Assembly (NCBI GenBank): GCA_002482715.1
Contig: DLGN01000244.1
Location: 1-9,238, forward strand
DNA: 9,238 nucleotides
Source of the DNA: Oxalobacteraceae bacterium UBA7693
GTDB lineage: Bacteria > Pseudomonadota > Gammaproteobacteria > Burkholderiales > Burkholderiaceae_D
Direction: 5' to 3'
Positions 1 through 6,101 of this stretch are shown piece after piece. A program made the translations under genes and the position numbers. Within the stretch, counting starts at the first letter, position 1. Each line of letters begins with the position of its first letter. The notes beneath the pieces were generated by a model, which saw only the letters and a list, made by a program, of their open reading frames with translations, did not search any database and was not told the DNA's origin.

Positions 1-159
1 TCACATGATGGTGACACTGCATCGGGCACGTCATGCTTTAAGAAACGCGCCAGGACTAAAAAATTATAGCCCAGTAGTAGAGTGTCATTCCTTGTTGTGA
101 CAGCAGCGCAGCCAAATTAGCTATTCAGTCAATTCAGCCAATTTAGCCTCAACATAAGC
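1..159. other. Left-edge region without an identified gene
   Basis: This stretch lies downstream of the LpxR-like gene. Two plus-strand frames are open from the window edge, one to a TAG at 67-69 and one to a TGA at 98-100. The second could encode the last 32 residues of a gene converging on lpxR, but I recognise nothing in either. On the minus strand an ATG at 32-34 opens a frame running off the left edge, without a clear ribosome binding site. A short inverted repeat, TGTCA at 83-87 with TGACA at 98-102, is present. It is not followed directly by a T-run on either strand, so I do not call a terminator. Confidence 0.4.
123..149. repeat. Three imperfect 9-base tandem units
   Basis: Three adjacent 9-base units are seen: ATTCAGTCA (123-131), ATTCAGCCA (132-140) and ATTTAGCCT (141-149). 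Neighbouring units differ by one to two bases. A related CAGCCAAATTAGC at 109-121 resembles 135-147 at 12 of 13 positions. The array starts 10 bases beyond the stop codon of the LpxR-like gene. It is short and may be chance or a small slippage product. Confidence 0.5.
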
Positions 160-1143
160 TCATTGCAGCGCATAAATGAGCTGAATTTTTGCAAAATTCT
201 GCGCTGCTTTTGCGTTTGACAGTTCTTTAATTTCACTACCACGGCGTATGATCGATGCATAAAATCCCCAAACATCGCCGCGATACTGATAACCAATTTC
301 CACTTCTGGAATGACGCGCCTTGGATGCATTGCAAGTGTTTGCTGATTAAAATACCCGCCTTGCAAAGTAGCGTTATAGGCGTTCGCTCTGAGTTCAGCA
401 CGAGCAAACACAAAACTAGCCTGATCTTCTCGCCGCCCATTCAAACTACCATAGCGCCACAACAGTTCTGTTCTCGCATCAGTGAAAATATTTCCTGCTC
501 TTACTTTAAACCGACTGCCGAGATCCATGTTTTGCGTGAATTTCCAACGCGCTGGCGCAAATTCAGCATTCAACACTAGTCCCCACTCTTGCTGCAACTG
601 CGTGCTCCACGCTTGTGGCAGAGGTTGATTTAAGGCTTGGTGTAAATTTGTTTGCGTCCATTCGCCACCAGCGCATGGGCCAAGACATCCTAAATCAAAA
701 CCTAAGCGCAGACCACTACCATCCCTATATTGCACTTCACGATAGACGCCACTATAAATCCAGCCCGCATAGGGATGATCAACTGGACTGATCTGTTCTG
801 GCTTCAATTTAATATCAGACGCAGTATATAAATCTTGTCCGAAATGCCAACCATAACTAATCGATTGCGTCGGCAAACGTAATGTTTTACTGATGATCAG
901 ATGATTGCCGCTGGTATAGAAACCATCATCTTTATTCATGAGCAAACTATCGTTATCGATGTCCAAGATTACTTGTGTGCGGCCTTGGGCTTGTACTTGT
1001 TGATACTCGGAGGAAGATGGCAACCATGAACCACCTAATTCTTTGGTGAGCTTATCCTGCGCCACACTGTTGCCACTTAATAGAAGCGGCATAAGCACGA
1101 AAGAGGATGTTAAAACCAAGGATGAATAGATTGATGCGCGCAT
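160..1143 (-). CDS. lpxR: LpxR-family outer-membrane lipid A 3'-O-deacylase (DUF2219)
   Basis: LpxR enzymes are outer-membrane beta-barrels that remove the 3'-acyloxyacyl chain of lipid A. From the chosen ATG the protein has 327 residues. It starts with a signal peptide (about 1-28, hydrophobic core 8-22, SVA before QD). Family motifs follow in order: NDS at 64-66, DGFYTSG at 73-79, DHPYAG at 122-127, LGCLGPCAGG at 151-160, and TNLHQA at 165-170. By comparison with the remembered Salmonella LpxR sequence, N64, D65, T77 and H168 match its catalytic Asn, Asp, Thr and His. Alternating strands end in an aromatic-containing terminal strand, as expected for a barrel. An in-frame ATG at 1206 would add 21 residues before the signal peptide. 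I prefer 1143 because it gives a normal signal peptide and has a GAG six bases upstream. The gene is last in the minus-strand run. Two cysteines (153, 157) near the active site are unusual for an outer-membrane protein. Confidence 0.85.
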   Translation of the reverse strand: MRASIYSSLVLTSSFVLMPLLLSGNSVAQDKLTKELGGSWLPSSSEYQQVQAQGRTQVILDIDNDSLLMNKDDGFYTSGNHLIISKTLRLPTQSISYGWHFGQDLYTASDIKLKPEQISPVDHPYAGWIYSGVYREVQYRDGSGLRLGFDLGCLGPCAGGEWTQTNLHQALNQPLPQAWSTQLQQEWGLVLNAEFAPARWKFTQNMDLGSRFKVRAGNIFTDARTELLWRYGSLNGRREDQASFVFARAELRANAYNATLQGGYFNQQTLAMHPRRVIPEVEIGYQYRGDVWGFYASIIRRGSEIKELSNAKAAQNFAKIQLIYALQ

Positions 1144-1217
1144 AGTTAACTCAAAGTAGCCAAGTGAGAACTGTATTTTACTCGATGAATACTTACTTAG
1201 AAGCATGGTCTTGATGA

Positions 1218-1238
1218 CCTAGAACATATTGATCTAGG
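1218..1238. repeat. Inverted repeat between hydrolase and lpxR-like gene
   Basis: CCTAGA at 1218-1223 and TCTAGG at 1233-1238 form perfect 6-base arms around a 9-base loop. There is no T-run after it on the minus strand, so it is not a rho-independent terminator. It sits in the 5' leader of the LpxR-like gene, 75 bases before the preferred start, and could be an operator or an RNA hairpin. It may also be chance. Confidence 0.4.
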
Positions 1239-1253
1239 GCGTGTTGACCTAAT

Positions 1254-2057
1254 TTAGCGCGCTTTTTTCAACAACTTTTGTATCATCGCATGGCAAGCTT
1301 CGGCAGTTCGTTCCGGCATTTCCATCGGTAATAAATGCCCTGCTGGCAGTTGCACGAAATTCTCCCCACACAGTTGACGCGTGGTTGTCAAACCACCCTG
1401 CCGACATTCAATCGATTCCGTACCACCAACAAAACCAATAGGCACCTGAGTACTTTTTCTGGCAACCGAACCAAGGTTACCAGGTAAAGTCATATAGATC
1501 TGACTTTCAATTTCACGTGTGAATTTTAGGCAAATGCCTTCTGGATGATCTTGCATGCCAGCGTCAATGTAATCTTGCAATACTTCTGGCGGCCAGATCG
1601 CGAATTTTTCTTTCGACGAAAAATGCTCAAACGCTTCTTGTTTATCTCGCCATATCATGCGACGTTTCAGCGAGAATTGCGCAGGTGAGTATTTTTCCAG
1701 CAATCCAAGCACGCGGAAAGTGCGCAAAAAAGCTGAACGCCATCCCGTCACCACCGGAGAATCAATCATCACCACACAACGCACTAAATCAGGACGTTGA
1801 CTGCTCGCCATCAGAGATAAGATCCCACCCAAAGAATGTCCTAACAAAACCACGGGCTCTTGATAACGCGCCGCTAAAGTATCGATTAATTCTTGCACTA
1901 AAAAAGGCCAATTCGTCGTCACTGGATAGGCTGGATTGTGTCCGTGCATGTCTAAATATTGAATATCGTAATGCGGTGCTAATTCATTAAACATTTGACG
2001 ATAGCTCCCAGCTGGAAAACTATTACCGTGACAAAAGTGAACGATGGGTTTGGACAT
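1254..2057 (-). CDS. Alpha/beta-fold hydrolase
   Basis: A complete 267-residue alpha/beta hydrolase without a signal peptide, hence probably cytoplasmic. HGN at 10-12 follows the first strand and is the usual oxyanion-hole region. GHSLGG at 73-78 is the nucleophile elbow with Ser75, and GH at 240-241 near the C-terminus supplies the catalytic His241. No Asp sits at the usual acid position after the late strand. The sequence there is GGTES (211-215), so Glu214 is a candidate acid. Residues about 103-190 would form the lid, rich in aromatic and charged residues. The substrate cannot be told from sequence; esterase or lipase-like activity is the general expectation. The ATG is preceded by an A-rich stretch with only a weak AAGA ribosome site. 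It lies 107 bases after comEC and just before the LpxR-like gene, so it probably shares a transcript with the latter. Confidence 0.85.
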   Translation of the reverse strand: MSKPIVHFCHGNSFPAGSYRQMFNELAPHYDIQYLDMHGHNPAYPVTTNWPFLVQELIDTLAARYQEPVVLLGHSLGGILSLMASSQRPDLVRCVVMIDSPVVTGWRSAFLRTFRVLGLLEKYSPAQFSLKRRMIWRDKQEAFEHFSSKEKFAIWPPEVLQDYIDAGMQDHPEGICLKFTREIESQIYMTLPGNLGSVARKSTQVPIGFVGGTESIECRQGGLTTTRQLCGENFVQLPAGHLLPMEMPERTAEACHAMIQKLLKKAR

Positions 2058-2091
2058 TTTTTTCTTGAAGAATGATCTGATTTTAATTTTG

Positions 2092-2132
2092 AAGCTACGA
2101 GCTTACAACTTGCCTAAGCCTGAACCTAGGCA
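2092..2132. repeat. Two small inverted repeats between comEC and hydrolase
   Basis: AAGCT ACG AGCTT at 2092-2104 has perfect 5-base arms. TGCCTA at 2111-2116 and TAGGCA at 2127-2132 form 6-base arms around a 10-base loop. Neither is followed by a T-run on the minus strand, so intrinsic termination after comEC is not supported. They could be RNA hairpins in the comEC-hydrolase spacer or chance symmetry. Confidence 0.35.
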
Positions 2133-2164
2133 TGTCCAGAAAGCAAAGTCAAAATTATTGATAC

Positions 2165-4672
2165 CTATTGATACCAATAGCGAGCATGCTCTTTGCGATA
2201 TTCACTCACACTAATGGCGCTGCCAAATTGTAATGTGATTGCACCGCTTGTGTCCGTCCTTAGAGGTTTTATTCCAATATCAAGATATCGCTGCAATACA
2301 GCTTCTTTCGGATGATGATAGCGATTTAGATAACCAACTTGAAACAAGGCCAAGCTTGGTTTCACCGCTTGTAAAAAAGCAGCAGTTGACGAAGTACCAC
2401 TCCCGTGATGCGGTGCCAACAATACATCAGCGGCGAGTTTCTCAGGAATGCGATTGACCAATTGATCTTCTTGTACCGCTTCGATATCTCCCGTCAATAA
2501 TATTGCGTGCGTCTTGGTTGATACCTTTAAAGTACAACTAAGCGCATTAGGCTTCCATTTATCGCTGGTGTAAATCACTGGCACTGGGTGCAAAATTTCA
2601 AATTGAACGCCATCCCATTCCCAGGCTTGTCCGGCAATACAACGCGATGATTTCTCTGCGATCGCCACAATAGGATGATCAACAGGCAAAGACGACACGA
2701 CTTGATCAACTTTCACATTCTTCAAAACACTGATGGCGCCACCCGAATGATCATTATCACTATGCGATACCATCAGTTGATCAAGATGGGCAATACCGCG
2801 CGCTTGCAAATACGGCAGTAGCACTCGAGTGCCACTATTACTATCTGCGGATGTACCTGGACCCGTATCGTAGAGCAAGCGATGATGCGCGGTTTCTATC
2901 AATACGGCAGAACCTTGTCCAACGTCAAAGGCAGTCACTTGCATTTGATTTTTTTCTGGTCTTTGTACTGGTTGAAGTAATAGAGGTAAACAACAAATAC
3001 CGCCCAGCCAGCGCATAGGCATTCCACGCGGAGCGAGTAAGTAAAGTAAGCCAATTGTCGCTGTGCCAAACATCCACCAACTTGGCTTGGGAATTTGCCA
3101 AACCGCTAGAGGACTTCTATTTAAAAAATCTAAAATTTGCACTAAAAATTCCATGCACCAATGGGCAAAACTCAAACACCAAGCTGCCAATGGTGCGGGT
3201 AACACGCTACCTAATAAGGCAAGCGGCGTCACCACAAAACTGACAATGGGTATTGCAAGTGCATTCGCAATCGGGCTTACCAAAGAAATTTGTGAAAACA
3301 ACAGTAAAGTCAAAGGGACTAAACCAAGCGTAATCGCATACTGAGCGCGCGCAGCTAATTGAATTTGCGGCCGCAATTTGCGCAAAAAATCTTTATCAGG
3401 CGATACTGCCGGCAACACATCAACCCTGCCCGCACTTGCATATAACAATACACTGACAGCGCCAAACGACAACCAAAATCCTGGCCACAACACCGCCCAA
3501 GGATCGATCATAATCACCACACCCAAAGCTAGGCATAAAACGTGGGAACTACTAGCAGTTCTGCCACTCCAGATCGCCAGCGCCAATACCGATAGCATCC
3601 ACAAAGTTCGCTGAGCAGGAACGCCAAATCCTGCTAAGGCAACATAAATCATTGCAGCAATCCATCCCGACAATACAGCCACTTTAGGCGCAGGAATCAA
3701 CAGTGGTAATTGCGCGCGAGTGAAGAACGAGCGTCGCCACAAAAAATGCATCAAGCTAGCAAATAAACCTGCAATCATCGTAATGTGCAAACCAGAAATC
3801 GACATCACATGACCTACCCCAGTACGATTAAACATCGCCCAGTCAGCGGGTGAAATATCGCGTTGGTCACCGATCACCAAAGCGCTCAACACGCCAGCAT
3901 AAGGCGCAATGTCAAGATGACGCATCATGTGTTCACGCAGGCGAAAACGAGCCCGCTCGATCAAATTCGGCAAACTCCATACAAACTCATCTAACAATAA
4001 GTTTGTATTGGCCTTGTCTGCACTGGCACGAGCGTTCAGCCGTACGCTGCCAGTTGCTCTTAACCCTTGCTCTAACAACCAAGCTTCGTAATCAAAGCCA
4101 TAGGGATTGGCATTGCCATGTGGACGTTTTAAGCGAACAACCAACTGCCAGCGTTGCCCAGGTTTTAACGAGGGGGTATCGATCACGCCATCAGCATCGT
4201 CAAACCATCCCAATGCAAGTCGCTTAGGGAATTTATCCTTAGCAAATTCGGTACTCGTTTGATTCGCGAGAGCGGTTGAATGTATCGAACCTGGAAGTAA
4301 GTAACGCTCCACCGCAAAATTAAATCGTATGCCGTTTTCCGTTCGCCCCGGCAATTGATCTATTACGCCTTGCACCAACACATCTCGCCCCTCCCACTCG
4401 ACGGGTAGTTCATTTCGGAACTGGTAAAGCGCGAGCATACTCGCCCAACAGAAGCCAAGCCCCAAGGCTAAAACTGAGGCTAAAACTAAGCGCGTTGACA
4501 ACAATAGGGGAAAAGACAGTTTGAAGAATGATTTAGAACGAAAGCAAAACAAGAGAATCGACAATGCGCATAAAACGACAAAGGCGAAACCAACATATAG
4601 AAATGGGAACAGCACAGCTTGTTGCTGTAACAGCGCGACACCAAGAACAAAACCCAGAATCGCGCTGCGCAC
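2165..4672 (-). CDS. comEC: DNA internalization-related competence protein ComEC/Rec2
   Basis: ComEC is the inner-membrane channel that passes single-stranded DNA into the cytoplasm in natural transformation. The 835-residue protein is full length with all three family domains. The N-terminal DUF4131 region has membrane segments at about 5-40 and 58-85, then a soluble part with the marker NPYGFDYEAWLLEQG at 189-203. The Competence domain is at about 255-545, with SISGLHITMIAG at 291-302, GVPAQR at 350-355 and many hydrophobic helices. The C-terminal metallo-beta-lactamase-like domain is at about 577-820, with DVGQG at 583-587, DTGP at 602-605, HSDNDHSGG at 637-645, GDIE at 728-731 and APHHGS at 753-758. 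The metal-binding pattern is the usual ComEC form, in which the second His of HxHxDH is replaced. The start is GTG, five bases after the TatD-family stop, with only a weak GAGA site, which indicates translational coupling. Confidence 0.96.
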   Translation of the reverse strand: MRSAILGFVLGVALLQQQAVLFPFLYVGFAFVVLCALSILLFCFRSKSFFKLSFPLLLSTRLVLASVLALGLGFCWASMLALYQFRNELPVEWEGRDVLVQGVIDQLPGRTENGIRFNFAVERYLLPGSIHSTALANQTSTEFAKDKFPKRLALGWFDDADGVIDTPSLKPGQRWQLVVRLKRPHGNANPYGFDYEAWLLEQGLRATGSVRLNARASADKANTNLLLDEFVWSLPNLIERARFRLREHMMRHLDIAPYAGVLSALVIGDQRDISPADWAMFNRTGVGHVMSISGLHITMIAGLFASLMHFLWRRSFFTRAQLPLLIPAPKVAVLSGWIAAMIYVALAGFGVPAQRTLWMLSVLALAIWSGRTASSSHVLCLALGVVIMIDPWAVLWPGFWLSFGAVSVLLYASAGRVDVLPAVSPDKDFLRKLRPQIQLAARAQYAITLGLVPLTLLLFSQISLVSPIANALAIPIVSFVVTPLALLGSVLPAPLAAWCLSFAHWCMEFLVQILDFLNRSPLAVWQIPKPSWWMFGTATIGLLYLLAPRGMPMRWLGGICCLPLLLQPVQRPEKNQMQVTAFDVGQGSAVLIETAHHRLLYDTGPGTSADSNSGTRVLLPYLQARGIAHLDQLMVSHSDNDHSGGAISVLKNVKVDQVVSSLPVDHPIVAIAEKSSRCIAGQAWEWDGVQFEILHPVPVIYTSDKWKPNALSCTLKVSTKTHAILLTGDIEAVQEDQLVNRIPEKLAADVLLAPHHGSGTSSTAAFLQAVKPSLALFQVGYLNRYHHPKEAVLQRYLDIGIKPLRTDTSGAITLQFGSAISVSEYRKEHARYWYQ

Positions 4673-4677
4673 TAAGC

Positions 4678-5496
4678 TTATCTCAAAACAAAGCGCGCCT
4701 GCATACGCGGTAAGGCGGCGAGTACATTGGCGGTCGTTTGCTGCGCGGTTTCGAGATGACTTAATCCGCGCAGGCTAGCGACCTCATGACCAATTTGTGG
4801 TAGCTCACCCGGGGTGTTGATTCCTGGATGACACCACCGAGGTGCGATATCTGGTGCATCTGTTTCCAGCACAATGCTACTTAGCGGCAAGTCGCTAGCA
4901 AGACGACGTATTTGTAAAGCACGGGTAAATGTCATTGCACCACCAAATCCTAATCTAAAGCCCAAGTCGATAAAATGTTGCGCCTGTTGCACACTGCCAT
5001 TGAAAGCATGCGCGATACCACCACAAACGGGAATGCGTCGCAAATATTTTAGTATTTTATCTTGTGATTTTCGCACATGTAAGAGCACAGGCAAATCAAA
5101 ATCTCGTGCGATTTTTAATTGTTCACTATAAAAAAACTCCTGCTTCTCTCGCAGCGGTGACTCACACAACGCAGGGACAAAGTAGTCAAGACCGATTTCT
5201 CCCACTGCAACCAAAGCCTGCCCAAACACAGGATCAACCAACAAACGCGCGATCTCAGTGCGTAAAAATTGCAAATCTTCTTCTTGCGAAGTCGCCACAT
5301 ACATAGGATGTATGCCCAAAGCAAAGAAGCAATCTTCTCTTTGCCCGGCGAGCTCCGCTACCACTGAAAAATTAGAGCGATGCACCGCAGGAATCACAAT
5401 CGCAGATACACCCATACGCGCCGCCTCTTCAGCTAAGACGAGTGATTTCCCAGCAAATTCACTCGCATCGAGATGGCAATGGCTGTCTATCCACAT
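4678..5496 (-). CDS. TatD-family metal-dependent hydrolase (YjjV-like DNase)
   Basis: A complete 272-residue TatD-family protein, a cytoplasmic TIM-barrel metallohydrolase. Family members act as Mg-dependent DNases, often 3'-5' exonucleases. The metal and catalytic residues are present: H6 and H8 in DSHCHLD, E100 in VGEIGLD, H140 in LLHVRKS, H163 in IAHAFNGS and D213 in LETDAPD. IPAVHRSNF at 35-43 and the overall pattern resemble E. coli YjjV more than TatD or YcfH, from memory. The ATG at 5494-5496 has a strong AGGTGA site six bases upstream (5503-5508), which settles the start. It leads the minus-strand run and is directly followed by comEC. A nuclease next to a DNA-uptake channel is suggestive, but a role in transformation is inference. 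Confidence 0.93.
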   Translation of the reverse strand: MWIDSHCHLDASEFAGKSLVLAEEAARMGVSAIVIPAVHRSNFSVVAELAGQREDCFFALGIHPMYVATSQEEDLQFLRTEIARLLVDPVFGQALVAVGEIGLDYFVPALCESPLREKQEFFYSEQLKIARDFDLPVLLHVRKSQDKILKYLRRIPVCGGIAHAFNGSVQQAQHFIDLGFRLGFGGAMTFTRALQIRRLASDLPLSSIVLETDAPDIAPRWCHPGINTPGELPQIGHEVASLRGLSHLETAQQTTANVLAALPRMQARFVLR

Positions 5497-5502
5497 ATAA
5501 GT

Positions 5503-5508
5503 TCACCT
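5503..5508 (-). promoter_or_regulatory. Shine-Dalgarno site of the TatD-family gene
   Basis: AGGTGA on the minus strand ends six bases before the ATG at 5496. It is the best ribosome binding site in the leftward run and fixes the start. Confidence 0.7.
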
Positions 5509-5543
5509 GTCTTTGTCTGTTACGCGTGTTGATAAAATCCAAG

Positions 5544-5553
5544 AGTTCGAACT
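5544..5553. repeat. Perfect 10-base palindrome in divergent region
   Basis: AGTTCGAACT is fully self-complementary. It lies just downstream (minus strand) of the TATAAT at 5556-5561, over the expected transcription start of the TatD-comEC transcript, which is where a repressor site could act. A 10-base palindrome can occur by chance. Confidence 0.4.
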
Positions 5554-5555
5554 GG

Positions 5556-5587
5556 ATTATAAAGTGCATTCGGCGAATCGTTGACAA
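5556..5587 (-). promoter_or_regulatory. Candidate promoter of the TatD-comEC operon with long spacer
   Basis: The minus strand shows TTGTCA (5582-5587, 5 of 6 to the -35 consensus) and a perfect TATAAT (5556-5561). The spacer is 20 bases instead of about 17. Inside it lies the dyad ATTCG C CGAAT (5568-5578), close to the spacer centre. Long spacers with a central dyad are known from MerR-family-controlled promoters. The predicted start near 5549 gives a leader of about 50 bases. The -10 is convincing; the pairing with this -35 and the type of regulator are inference. Confidence 0.4.
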
Positions 5588-5632
5588 AGATAGAATTCCC
5601 AATCTCCCGCTTAACATAAATGATGTCCTGAA

Positions 5633-5650
5633 ATGACCGAATTTGGTCAT
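5633..5650. promoter_or_regulatory. 18-base near-palindrome, candidate operator
   Basis: ATGACC (5633-5638) and GGTCAT (5645-5650) are perfect arms around GAATTT, and 16 of 18 positions are symmetric. It lies 95 bases before the DUF1272 gene. It also covers the -35 zone of a possible plus-strand promoter whose -10 would be CATAAT at 5663-5668. A dimeric repressor or activator site is the natural reading. The GlxA-type regulator encoded downstream is one candidate, although AraC-family sites are more often direct repeats. Confidence 0.45.
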
Positions 5651-5734
5651 CATCTGTGCTTTCATAATGACGATGAAGTGTTAAGCTAAGCATACTAAGT
5701 AATTTAAATTCATAGCCATCTTATATCTACGATC

Positions 5735-5740
5735 AGAGGG
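5735..5740 (+). promoter_or_regulatory. Shine-Dalgarno site of the DUF1272 gene
   Basis: AGAGGG ends four bases before the ATG at 5745. It is the only clear ribosome binding site among the five rightward genes, which supports this gene as the head of the transcript. Confidence 0.65.
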
Positions 5741-5744
5741 AAAT

Positions 5745-6101
5745 ATGCTAGAACTACGAGCAAGCTGTGAACATTGCGATAAAGACTTACCACCCGATGC
5801 GCATGACGCCATGATCTGTTCATTTGAATGCACATTCTGTCTTGATTGTGTCATCTCAAAATTATCTGGGGTTTGTCCAAACTGTCACGGCAATTTCGTT
5901 CCCAGACCGATTCGACCAACTAATTTTGGCAAGAACAATAATGACTTGATTCACTATCCTGCCAGCACAAGGCGTTTATTTAGACCTGTTAATATTGCCA
6001 AGCATACGCAAGAACTAGATGCGTTTCGCGAGCAGCTCCAAACCATGCAACAGTCAGCTTCAATCAACAATCGGCATCTTGAAAATTCGAATGATGACTA
6101 A
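5745..6101 (+). CDS. DUF1272 domain-containing cysteine-rich protein
   Basis: A 118-residue protein that opens with the DUF1272 signature: MLELRASC, CDKDLPPD (11-18) and ICSFECTFCLDC (24-35). Eight cysteines lie in the first 47 residues (8, 11, 25, 29, 32, 35, 44, 47), arranged as CxxC, CxxxCxxCxxC and CxxC. Together with His10 and His48 this suggests a small zinc-binding fold. The function of the family is unknown. Residues about 60-118 form a polar, cysteine-free tail with an Asn/Gln-rich end, so this copy is longer than most family members I recall. No signal peptide or membrane segment is seen. The start is set by AGAGGG just upstream. Its last 8 bases overlap the GlxA-type regulator gene, so the two are probably translated together. 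Confidence 0.88.
   Translation: MLELRASCEHCDKDLPPDAHDAMICSFECTFCLDCVISKLSGVCPNCHGNFVPRPIRPTNFGKNNNDLIHYPASTRRLFRPVNIAKHTQELDAFREQLQTMQQSASINNRHLENSNDD

Noticed and set aside
83..102. TGTCA/TGACA hairpin as a terminator of the lpxR transcript
   Set aside because: The stem is only 5 bases with a 10-base loop, and the nearest T-run on the minus strand is more than 20 bases further on.
1144..1206. Upstream ATG at 1206 as start of the LpxR-like gene
   Set aside because: It would place 21 extra residues before a normal signal peptide, and its ribosome site is weak (AGG 11 bases away). It is kept only as an alternative.
3850..4227. 125-codon plus-strand frame inside comEC
   Set aside because: It is antisense to a well-conserved ComEC region and its product resembles nothing I know. 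The other plus-strand frames inside the left-half genes were treated the same way.
5541..5560. GTTCGAAC as part of a tRNA T-loop
   Set aside because: No acceptor, D or anticodon stems can be folded around it.
6019..6093. Extended start of the GlxA-type regulator at 6019
   Set aside because: The extra 25 codons lie inside the DUF1272 gene in another frame, and the resulting residues do not resemble the family N-terminus.
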